A stretch of 38,142 nucleotides of DNA from Bryobacterales bacterium. GTDB lineage: Bacteria; Acidobacteriota; Terriglobia; Bryobacterales; Bryobacteraceae. The notes beneath the pieces are model-generated. The model made no database searches. It was not told where the DNA came from and saw only the letters and a program-made list of their open reading frames with translations. The stretch covers positions 1 through 38,142 of the forward strand of contig DAIDJK010000099.1 in assembly GCA_027450225.1 (NCBI GenBank). The letters run 5' to 3'. This document shows positions 25,545 through 32,911 of this stretch, in pieces. The first letter of the stretch is position 1. Each line of letters starts with the position of its first letter. Position numbers and translations under genes: made by a program.

Positions 25545-25557
25545 AGAAGTACCAGTA

Positions 25558-26997
25558 ATGGACTCATTGATCTGGCTCGGATCCGCTTCGTTTATACTCT
25601 GTCTGATTCTCACCCCGATTTTTCGGGATGTATTCCGTTCGTACGGCGTAGTCGATCAACCGGACCACGGCCGAAAAATTCATAAGTATCCGATCCCGAG
25701 GGTCGGTGGAATTGCGATCGCGATTTCTTACGTCGCGACGTTTTTCGTCGTTCAGCTGAAAACCGGCGTTCTGAATCAGCAGTTGGCGCTGGTCTGGAAG
25801 GTGCTGCCGGCGGCGGCCGTGATCTTTGCGATCGGCGTCATCGACGACCTTTGGGGATTGAAGCCGTGGCAGAAGCTGATAGGGCAGTTTCTCGCTTCGG
25901 TGATTGCCTGCGCGAGCGGCGTGCTGATCAACGATGTGATCGGGCTGCACTCCCATTCATGGTGGACCTATCCGATCACGGTAGTATGGCTACTCGCCTG
26001 TACCAATGCCTTCAACCTGGTCGATGGGATGGATGGCCTCGCGTCGGGCGTAGGCCTGTTCTCGACCCTGACCATATTCCTCGCCGCGCTTCTGAGTCAT
26101 AATGTTCCGCTCGAAATGGCGACGCTGCCGCTGGCGGGCTGTCTGCTCGGATTCCTCTGTTACAATTTCAACCCGGCGACAATTTTCCTCGGCGATTCCG
26201 GCAGCCTGCTCATCGGATTCGTTCTCGGTTGCTATGGGATCATCTGGACCCAGAAATCGGCCACGCTGCTCGGCATGACGGCGCCACTGATGGCGTTATC
26301 ACTGCCGCTGATCGATGTCGGTCTCGCGATCGTTCGCCGGTTTCTCCGCCGGCAGCCAATCTTCTCGCCCGATCGCGGTCAGATCCATCACCGGCTGCTC
26401 GATCGCGGCATGTCTCCGCGACAGGCGGCCGTGCTGCTCTACGGCATCTGCAGTATCGTCGCGGTACTCTCACTCCTGGTTTCGGTGGTGAAGAGCAACG
26501 GCGTTTCGGGGATTATCGTTTTGATGTTCTGCGCGGTCGCGTGGATGGGTATCCAATACCTCGGCTACGCCGAATTTTCGCTCGCCGGGAAATTGCTGTT
26601 TCGCGGCGACCTGCAGCGGACACTCAAGGCGCAACTCGATCTGAACGCTTTCCGCGAAGCCGTGGAGGGTACGAGGTCAGCTGAAACATGTGCGGCCCTG
26701 ATCCACAAGACGGCGGGCGCGTTCGGCTTCGAGCTGATTCAGACTTCGCTCGCAGGCGAGATATTCGCCTGGCCCCGAAGCTCCGGAAACGACGGATGGG
26801 CAGTGCGAATCCCGCTGGAAGACGGTGATTTCATCGAAATGCGCCGCGGATTCGACAAGAAGGAACTCGCCGCCACGGCCGGGCTCTTCATCGACGTGCT
26901 GAAGACAGCGGTGGATTACAGGCTGCCGGCGTTCCGCGCCGCACGGATGAAGTCGGCCGCCATCGGGCTGCCAAACTCGGGTCCGGCGATATCCTGA
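25558..26997 (+). CDS. wecA: WecA/MraY-like polyprenyl-phosphate N-acetylhexosamine-1-phosphate transferase with extra C-terminal domain
   Basis: A 479-residue membrane enzyme that starts glycan synthesis by moving a sugar-1-phosphate from a UDP-sugar to undecaprenyl phosphate. ATG 25558 is preferred over in-frame GTG 25501, which falls inside the structured leader. All superfamily motifs are intact: D96-D97 in GVIDDLWGLKPWQKL; NAFNLVDGMDGLA (150-162); FLGDSGS with D213; and the HH motif QIHHRLLDRG (H277-H278). About eleven membrane helices end near residue 335. The remaining 140 residues form a soluble domain that WecA does not have (GKLLFRGDLQRTLKAQLDL, VRIPLEDGDFIEMRRGF); I do not recognise it. 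The next gene, 19 bases on, encodes a degenerate enzyme of the other initiating-transferase family. Confidence 0.93.
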   Translation: MDSLIWLGSASFILCLILTPIFRDVFRSYGVVDQPDHGRKIHKYPIPRVGGIAIAISYVATFFVVQLKTGVLNQQLALVWKVLPAAAVIFAIGVIDDLWGLKPWQKLIGQFLASVIACASGVLINDVIGLHSHSWWTYPITVVWLLACTNAFNLVDGMDGLASGVGLFSTLTIFLAALLSHNVPLEMATLPLAGCLLGFLCYNFNPATIFLGDSGSLLIGFVLGCYGIIWTQKSATLLGMTAPLMALSLPLIDVGLAIVRRFLRRQPIFSPDRGQIHHRLLDRGMSPRQAAVLLYGICSIVAVLSLLVSVVKSNGVSGIIVLMFCAVAWMGIQYLGYAEFSLAGKLLFRGDLQRTLKAQLDLNAFREAVEGTRSAETCAALIHKTAGAFGFELIQTSLAGEIFAWPRSSGNDGWAVRIPLEDGDFIEMRRGFDKKELAATAGLFIDVLKTAVDYRLPAFRAARMKSAAIGLPNSGPAIS

Positions 26998-27016
26998 CCC
27001 AGGCGGATCCCGGCGC

Positions 27017-28345
27017 TTGATTCGCATTCCCAAGGCGCTTTTTCCCGAACGCGTCTCCATTCTCCTGTTCACGGAGCTGGTAATCGCATTCGTGTGCTTT
27101 CTCTCGGGGGCCGCGATCTTCGCCGGCCAGCTCGCTTTCGAACAGGGCGGACTGATCCGCATCATCATCGCGGCGTTCAGCGTCATCCTCGGAGGTTATT
27201 TGAATGGCCTTTACCGGGATCTCCGCTGGACATCGCGCGTCTCGCTGGTACTACACCTGTCGAGCGTGTTCGGCATCGCGCTGCTGATCCAGGGCCTCGT
27301 TTCGTACGCAGGGATCGGCCTGGAGTTGCCTCGCATGGCGATGCTGGGTGGAGCGGCGATCAATTTCGTGATCATGGCGATCTGGCGCGTGAGCTATGTG
27401 GTCCTGCTGAATCGCGTTTTCGCGACGGATCGCGTCCTGTTTCTGGGCGCCAGCGAAATGCTGCAGGAGATTGCCGAGGGAATCGCGAAACGCCCGCTGC
27501 TGGGATTCAAAGTTGTCGGGTATCTTTCCGACGATCATCGCCCCGGCGCGATGCTGGAGGGCGCACCCGTATTTGGCGGGACCGCTGCTCTGGAAGAAGC
27601 GATCCGGGTGCTCGCGCCGAAGCGCCTTATAGTGGATGATCAGCGCGATTTTCCTGTCCCCGTTCTTATTCGTGCGCGGCGCCACGGCGTTATTTTGCAG
27701 GATGCGGCGACCGCTTATGAAATCGTTTGGGGGCGTATCTGCTCGCGTACGTTCCGGCCGTCACAGATCATCTTTGCCGACGAACTGGCGCAGCGGCCGA
27801 CCTCGCTCGCCCTGCAATCGGTCTATACGAATCTCGTTGCGCTGGCGGCATACGTAATCAGCCTGCCCGTGCTGGTACTGGCTTCGCTGGCCATCCGGCT
27901 CACTTCGCGGGGGCCGGCTCTGTTGACGGAACAATATGCCGGCTTCAACGGCATTCCGTTTGCGGCAAGTCGGCTGCGCTGTACGGTGCAGGGGGACCCG
28001 ACGCGGGCAACCAGAGTCGGCGCGGTGATCCGCGCGCTGCATCTGGAATTTCTGCCCAGGGTGGTCAATCTCGTTCGGGGCGAAATGGCCATCGTGGGGC
28101 CTGAGCCGCAGAGAATCGAATTCGCCGAAGAGCTCTCGGCCCATATCCCCTACTACCGGCAGCGGCAGGTGGTGAAGCCGGGCTTTACCGGGTGGACTCA
28201 GATACAGGAAGCGCCGGGACTGGCCAGAGACGCGCTGCGCGATATCGAGTCCGATCTCTACTACACGAAGCATTTCTCGCTTGGCCTCGATGCTTATATC
28301 CTGCTGCACACGATTCGGGCGATATTACCGTTTCAGGACCGGTAG
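27017..28345 (+). CDS. Polyprenyl glycosylphosphotransferase (sugar transferase) with degenerate catalytic motifs
   Basis: A 442-residue protein from TTG 27017. Layout matches WcaJ/EpsB-type enzymes: four N-terminal helices (about 15-135), a nucleotide-binding-like domain (about 138-235: VLFLGASEMLQEIAEGIAKR, LLGFKVVGYLSDD), a membrane-inserting helix (about 270-293) and a C-terminal catalytic domain ending GFTGWTQIQEAP. The catalytic signatures are altered. The KFRSM region reads ASRLRC (317-322), the Asp-Glu dyad normally in LDELP is E344-F345 in LEFLP, and GPRP is GPEP (361-364). Structural motifs (NLVRGEMAIVG, IPYYRQRQVVKPG) persist and the frame is clean, so this is a conserved protein that is probably inactive or changed in chemistry, not a decayed gene. 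It follows the WecA-like gene in one operon. Confidence 0.88.
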   Translation: MIRIPKALFPERVSILLFTELVIAFVCFLSGAAIFAGQLAFEQGGLIRIIIAAFSVILGGYLNGLYRDLRWTSRVSLVLHLSSVFGIALLIQGLVSYAGIGLELPRMAMLGGAAINFVIMAIWRVSYVVLLNRVFATDRVLFLGASEMLQEIAEGIAKRPLLGFKVVGYLSDDHRPGAMLEGAPVFGGTAALEEAIRVLAPKRLIVDDQRDFPVPVLIRARRHGVILQDAATAYEIVWGRICSRTFRPSQIIFADELAQRPTSLALQSVYTNLVALAAYVISLPVLVLASLAIRLTSRGPALLTEQYAGFNGIPFAASRLRCTVQGDPTRATRVGAVIRALHLEFLPRVVNLVRGEMAIVGPEPQRIEFAEELSAHIPYYRQRQVVKPGFTGWTQIQEAPGLARDALRDIESDLYYTKHFSLGLDAYILLHTIRAILPFQDR

Positions 28346-28413
28346 GATCAGAGAAACGGAAAATTATTTGAGATCGATATAAAGTTGCGGCGCGGCGCAT
28401 CCGATATACGCCC

Positions 28414-28728
28414 ATGAACGTGCTGATTCTTCTCGCATCCGCCGCGACGATCAGTCTGATGGGCGCGTTCGCCCGCCAGAATCGCAGGCAAGGCTGGGCA
28501 AAGACAAGAAAGACACTGATCGACAGCCTTCGGCAGGCCAAACGCGATCTGCTGACCATACCCGAGCCGGCGTCGCACGTCCCCGCCGCGGCTTACGCTG
28601 GCCTGCCAGTCGATCCAACCGAGTTTTCCAGTCAGCTCGGCCGCCTTCAGACTTCGCTGCATCGCGCAAACCAGCCCAGGATTGCCACCGAAAAGACAGC
28701 CGCAAAAGAAAAAGTTCTGGTGGCCTGA
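28414..28728 (+). CDS. Small membrane-anchored hypothetical protein
   Basis: A 104-residue protein from ATG 28414, in the same direction as the two transferases and 68 bases after the second. One hydrophobic N-terminal segment (NVLILLASAATISLMGAFA) is followed by basic residues (RQNRRQGWAKTRK), which predicts a single helix with the rest in the cytoplasm. The remainder is polar (RQAKRDLLTIPEPASH; SSQLGRLQTSLHRAN). No family was recognised. There is no clear Shine-Dalgarno sequence; TATAAA at 28378-28383 could be a -10 box. It converges on the GT2 gene with a 9-base gap. Coding status rests on the membrane segment and intact frame, so it is moderately sure. Confidence 0.55.
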   Translation: MNVLILLASAATISLMGAFARQNRRQGWAKTRKTLIDSLRQAKRDLLTIPEPASHVPAAAYAGLPVDPTEFSSQLGRLQTSLHRANQPRIATEKTAAKEKVLVA

Positions 28729-28737
28729 GCCGAGGGG

Positions 28738-29625
28738 CTATAACCACGGCGGCCGTCCAAAACGCCGGTGGAGACCGTCCCGCAGACCTTCGACTACCGC
28801 AGCGGTGTTCAGCCACGGCTTGCCGGTCCGCAGCGCCAGTCCCAGGTAGGTGGCTGCCAGCCGGAATGCGTTCAGCAGAAAATAACCGCGGCTGACCGGA
28901 ACCCCGTTTTCGCGAAGAATGTCGTACGTGAGGAACCGATTGCGCATGTGGAGATAGAACGCGTTGCGGCCCATTGTCGCTGCCGGTATTTGCTTTACGA
29001 TGCCGATGTGATCGATATAGATCACGCTCGCATGCATCGAGGCCAGGAGCCCGTACGCGGTGTCATCACCCGATATAAAGAAGCGCTCGTCGGGGAAACC
29101 GATGCGATCGATCACACAGCGCCGGATGAAGGCTCCTTCAAAGTTGCAATACTGAACAGGGAACCACTTTCGCCCGTGTTCGAATGCGGTTTCGCGCTCG
29201 AGCGTAAGCACGCCTCCGGCGGAAACATCCCAGATCGCCTGCCAGACAAGGGGCCCGTCCGGCATCATCTTGCGGGTTTGAATGATGTCGCCGACGTCCT
29301 GATACTGCAACATGGTCTCGAGGCAATCGGGCGTCACGCGGATGTCATCGTCCATCACCCACATCCATTCGAATCCGCGGCAGTGGGCCCACTGAATCCC
29401 GGCTTTGAAGCCGCCCGCGCCGCCGGAATTGTTCTGGAGGTTGAGCCGCGCCAGATTCGGAAATTCCGCGTCCAGCATCGCGCCGGTGCCGTCGGAGCAC
29501 GCGTTATCGACGACGACAATGAGGTCGAGAGGTCTGGTTTGTTCGAGAAGAGAGCGAAGGCAATTGCGGAGCAGGTCTTTGCGGTTGTAAGTGACGACGA
29601 CGGCGCAAATGCCGCCCTTCGTCAT
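28738..29625 (-). CDS. Family 2 glycosyltransferase, probable galactofuranosyltransferase
   Basis: A 295-residue GT-A enzyme. The N-terminus reads CAVVVTYNRKDLLRNCLRSL, nucleotide-sugar residues are in VVVDNACSDGTG, and the metal-binding triplet is D92-D93-D94 in WMWVMDDDIRV. This DDD form and the NNSGGAGGFKAGI segment resemble GlfT-like enzymes. ATG 29625 overlaps the stop of the UDP-galactopyranose mutase gene (ATGA), so the two are translationally coupled; the mutase makes UDP-galactofuranose, the likely donor. It has no membrane helix and should act on lipid-linked glycan at the inner membrane face. GT2 membership is certain; galactofuranose specificity is inferred from coupling. Confidence 0.88.
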   Translation of the reverse strand: MTKGGICAVVVTYNRKDLLRNCLRSLLEQTRPLDLIVVVDNACSDGTGAMLDAEFPNLARLNLQNNSGGAGGFKAGIQWAHCRGFEWMWVMDDDIRVTPDCLETMLQYQDVGDIIQTRKMMPDGPLVWQAIWDVSAGGVLTLERETAFEHGRKWFPVQYCNFEGAFIRRCVIDRIGFPDERFFISGDDTAYGLLASMHASVIYIDHIGIVKQIPAATMGRNAFYLHMRNRFLTYDILRENGVPVSRGYFLLNAFRLAATYLGLALRTGKPWLNTAAVVEGLRDGLHRRFGRPPWL

Positions 29626-30755
29626 GCCGATTCGCCGCGCGCGACCGAGTCCTCAAACAGCTTCAACGCCCGCGCCACTGCCTGATCCATGTTGTAGTAC
29701 TTGTAGTCGGCGAGCCTGCCCGCCAGAAGCACCGTCCCGTTCAACTTTTCCGCTTCCTGCAAATACAGATTGTATTGCTCGCGGTTCTCTTCGCGCGGGA
29801 TCGGATAGTAAGCTTCGTTCTCGCCGGGCATGTACGGCTGCGGGTACTCGTAAACCAGCGTGGAAACCGGAGAGCGCTGGCCCGTCAGGAATTTCTGCTC
29901 CGTGATGCGCGTGAAATCGTAATCGTTGGGATAGTTCACCGTGCCGGCGTCCTGCACGCGTTCCTGGTCAGCGGTCACGAAATCGAAGCGAAGGCTGCGG
30001 TACGGAAGATGCCCGTGCATGTAGTCGAAATAATCGTCGACCGGGCCGGTGTAGATCATGCGATTGAATTGGACCAGCCCGCCAAGTTCACGAACATCTG
30101 TGTTCAAGAGAACCCGGATATTCCTGTGGTTGAGCATGCGCTCGAACAGGGCTGAGTATCCGTAGCGCGGCATGGCTTGCCAGGTGTCCTGAAAATAGCG
30201 GTCGTCCCGGCTGATGTAGACGGGCACGCGACCGGTTACGGAAGGATCGAGCTCGTCCGGCTTTAGATCCCACTGCTTCACCGTGTAGTTGTAGAAGACG
30301 TTTTTGTAGATGTAGTCGGCCAGATTGCGCAGTTCCGTATTCGAGTTCTCGCGCATCTTGAGAATCGGCACCTTCACGCCGAATCCGTATGCTTCGAGCA
30401 GTGCGCATTCCAGCCTTTCGGCCATCCTCCGCGGGAACAGCATTTCGAGCGAGTTCAGATTAAACGGAACCGGAACGCGCTTGCCTTCGATGACGCCAAG
30501 CACGTGATGGTGATAGGGCCGCCATTCCGTGAAAGCCGAAAGATAATCCCAGACCTTCTTCGAATTGGTGTGAAAGATATGCGGCCCATACTTATGGACC
30601 AGGATGCCGTTCTTGTCGTAGTGATCGTAAGCATTGCCGCCGGTGTGGTTCCGGCGATCGATCAGCAGCACCTTCTGATCGAGTTGCGTGGCTATCCGCT
30701 CGGCCAGCGTGCAGCCCGTAAATCCAGCCCCTACAATGAGCCAATCGACTTTCAT
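29622..30755 (-). CDS. glf: UDP-galactopyranose mutase
   Basis: A 377-residue FAD enzyme interconverting UDP-galactopyranose and UDP-galactofuranose. The dinucleotide-binding motif is at the very start (WLIVGAGFTGCTLAERIA), followed by Glf signatures RRNHTGGNAYDHYD and YGPHIFHTNSKKVWDYL, FYNYTVKQWDLKPDEL, MIYTGPVDDYFDY, and YPIPREENREQYNLY with DYKYYNMDQAV at the C-terminus. Length is normal (about 370-390). ATG 30755 follows GGAAAAAG on the minus strand. It is coupled by ATGA to the downstream GT2 gene. It shows that the polysaccharide or another surface glycan contains galactofuranose. Confidence 0.97.
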   Translation of the reverse strand: MKVDWLIVGAGFTGCTLAERIATQLDQKVLLIDRRNHTGGNAYDHYDKNGILVHKYGPHIFHTNSKKVWDYLSAFTEWRPYHHHVLGVIEGKRVPVPFNLNSLEMLFPRRMAERLECALLEAYGFGVKVPILKMRENSNTELRNLADYIYKNVFYNYTVKQWDLKPDELDPSVTGRVPVYISRDDRYFQDTWQAMPRYGYSALFERMLNHRNIRVLLNTDVRELGGLVQFNRMIYTGPVDDYFDYMHGHLPYRSLRFDFVTADQERVQDAGTVNYPNDYDFTRITEQKFLTGQRSPVSTLVYEYPQPYMPGENEAYYPIPREENREQYNLYLQEAEKLNGTVLLAGRLADYKYYNMDQAVARALKLFEDSVARGESA

Positions 30756-30836
30756 GCGCTTTTTCCATCATATCGGCGGGCGTGCCAATACCCTACTTCC
30801 GCCTGTTGCCGAACATACCGAAAGAGTGCTACCGGA

Positions 30837-32735
30837 TCAGTTGCACGAAATAGCCACCGAATCGAATGATTCCTGCCGTTCGAACCACAGTTCCAGCATC
30901 AGCAGGGACCAGAGCCAGGTGGTGTTGTTTCGTCTGCCCGATTCGTGTTCCTGAATCATGTTGCGCACAAACGCGGAAGAAGCGACGTCTCGCGAACGGA
31001 ACCGCCCACTCTCGATGCTGTCGCGCAACATCGGCCGCAGCGGACCGCGAAACCAGTCCGCGAGCGGTACGGCGAATCCCATTTTGGGACGATTGAGAAG
31101 TTCCGCCGGCAGACGGTCCTCGATTGCGCGAATAAAGATATCTTTGCCGCGTCCATTGCGCATCTTCCAATCGTGCGGAATCGTGGACGCCAGTGCAGCC
31201 AATTCGTGGTCGAGCATGGGGCAACGAACTTCGAGCGACGCCGCCATCGACATCCGATCCACCTTGACCAGCATGTCGCCGGAGAGTTTCGCGGTGGCTT
31301 CGAAGTACAAGGCCTGCGAGAGATCGCTCGCGCCATTCGGCAGAAAACAATCGGCAAGTTGCGATCGGATCCAGCGCGGGTCGGAGGGCAGGCGCCATTC
31401 GGGTTCGAGCATCCGGCGCCGCATCAGCGTGGGCGCGAAGTTGCTTTCCAGATAGCGCGAAACCGGGTCGGGCCGGCTGATCATGTAGAGATAATTTTTG
31501 CCGTAAGCCGAATACGGCAGCGCTGCAGCAATACCGGCAACAACGCGCCGCGCGGCCTGGGGCATCCGATTCCAGCGCCTCAGATTGCGCACGAGTTCGA
31601 AGCTCTCGTATCCGGCGAATAACTCGTCGCCACCGTCGCCGCTCAGCGCGACCTTCACGTGCCGCGCCGCGAACTCGGAAACAATGTAAGTCGGAATCGC
31701 GGACGAATCGGCGAACGGCTCATCGAAGTGCTCCACCAGCTTCCCAACCAGAGCTACGGAATCCGGCTTCACGATAATCTCGTGATGCTCCGTCCGATAC
31801 TTCTTCGCGACCATCGCTGCGTAAGGAAGTTCGTTGTAGGCAGCCTCTTCGAAGCCGATGGAGAAGGTTTTCACCGGCTGCTTCGATTGCAGCGCCATCG
31901 AAGCAACCACGGAACTCGAATCGATGCCGCCGCTCAGAAAGGCGCCGAGCGGGACATCCGCGATCATGCGGATGCGAACCGCTTCATCGAAGCTTTCGCG
32001 AATGTGCGCCATCGCCGCCTCGGGCGTCATGCCAGACTGCGGCGTCTCCGCCGGCGCGGGCAGACGCCAGTAACGGCCCGTTCGTATTTCACCCCGGTCA
32101 TCGTATTCAAGCCAGGTTCCGGGCGCGAGTTTATGGACGCCTTCAAACGCCGTGAATGGGTCCGGAATGAACGTAAACTGAAAGTAGAGCCGCAGAGCTT
32201 CCCGATCGGGGTTGAGCCGCAACCCCGCGGCCCGCAGGCACTTCAGTTCGCTGCCAAACCAGATGCCTTCCGGCCGAACCGAGTAGTAGAGGGGCTTTTT
32301 GCCGAAACGGTCCCGCGCCAGAAGGATTTTGCGGCGCTTCGCGTCCCAGATGCAGAATGCGAACATGCCCCGCAACCGTGAAATCCCTTCAGCGCCGAGT
32401 TCCTCATACAGGTGAAGAATGCATTCGGTATCGGTTTGCGTGCGGAACGAATGCCCACGCCCGATCAGCCATTCGCGCAGTTCGCGATATTCATAAATCT
32501 CGCCATTGAAGACGATCCAGACAGAACCGTCCTCGTTCGAAATCGGCTGGTGGCCAGTGGATAAGTCAATGATGCTGAGACGGCGCATGCCGATGGCGAG
32601 CGCGCCATCGATGTGATAACCCGCGTCGTCCGGCCCGCGATGGCGAATCGCATCGCACATCCGCCGTACGGTTTCGGAGCGAACGACCGCCTCTGGAGCG
32701 CCGTTCGGGAGAAAATACCCGGCAATTCCGCACAT
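30837..32735 (-). CDS. asnB: Asparagine synthase (glutamine-hydrolysing)-type amidotransferase
   Basis: A 632-residue class II amidotransferase. N-terminal glutaminase (1-210) with nucleophile C2 in MCGIAGYF, RGPDDAG, FNGEIYEYRELR and RGMFAFCIWD; then the synthetase domain with the PP-loop LSGGIDSSSVV, FDEPFADSSAIPTYIVSEFA, LSGDGGDELFAGY, and VDRMSMAASLEVRCPMLDHEL. All motifs are intact. Free-standing asparagine synthase would need no polysaccharide context, but closely related paralogues are common inside exopolysaccharide and exosortase-associated loci, where they are thought to amidate a sugar acid or glycan. Both remain possible. ATG 32735 lacks a clear Shine-Dalgarno sequence. It lies 81 bases upstream of glf on the same strand and is divergent from the heparinase-like gene. 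Confidence 0.92.
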   Translation of the reverse strand: MCGIAGYFLPNGAPEAVVRSETVRRMCDAIRHRGPDDAGYHIDGALAIGMRRLSIIDLSTGHQPISNEDGSVWIVFNGEIYEYRELREWLIGRGHSFRTQTDTECILHLYEELGAEGISRLRGMFAFCIWDAKRRKILLARDRFGKKPLYYSVRPEGIWFGSELKCLRAAGLRLNPDREALRLYFQFTFIPDPFTAFEGVHKLAPGTWLEYDDRGEIRTGRYWRLPAPAETPQSGMTPEAAMAHIRESFDEAVRIRMIADVPLGAFLSGGIDSSSVVASMALQSKQPVKTFSIGFEEAAYNELPYAAMVAKKYRTEHHEIIVKPDSVALVGKLVEHFDEPFADSSAIPTYIVSEFAARHVKVALSGDGGDELFAGYESFELVRNLRRWNRMPQAARRVVAGIAAALPYSAYGKNYLYMISRPDPVSRYLESNFAPTLMRRRMLEPEWRLPSDPRWIRSQLADCFLPNGASDLSQALYFEATAKLSGDMLVKVDRMSMAASLEVRCPMLDHELAALASTIPHDWKMRNGRGKDIFIRAIEDRLPAELLNRPKMGFAVPLADWFRGPLRPMLRDSIESGRFRSRDVASSAFVRNMIQEHESGRRNNTTWLWSLLMLELWFERQESFDSVAISCN

Positions 32736-32911
32736 TTGCTGTGAGCGGCCGCAGGCGGCGCTTCTTTATCCTATGCTACTTATGGGCTTCGGGGCCGCTT
32801 GGAACCGCGCGGTTTTGCGCGCCAGCGTACTTCCATGCTCATTAATCGCACCTGCCGTGTTTCGTTTTGATTCAGGAAGGAACGCCAGCCCGGGCCCAGG
32901 GAGACTCGCCG

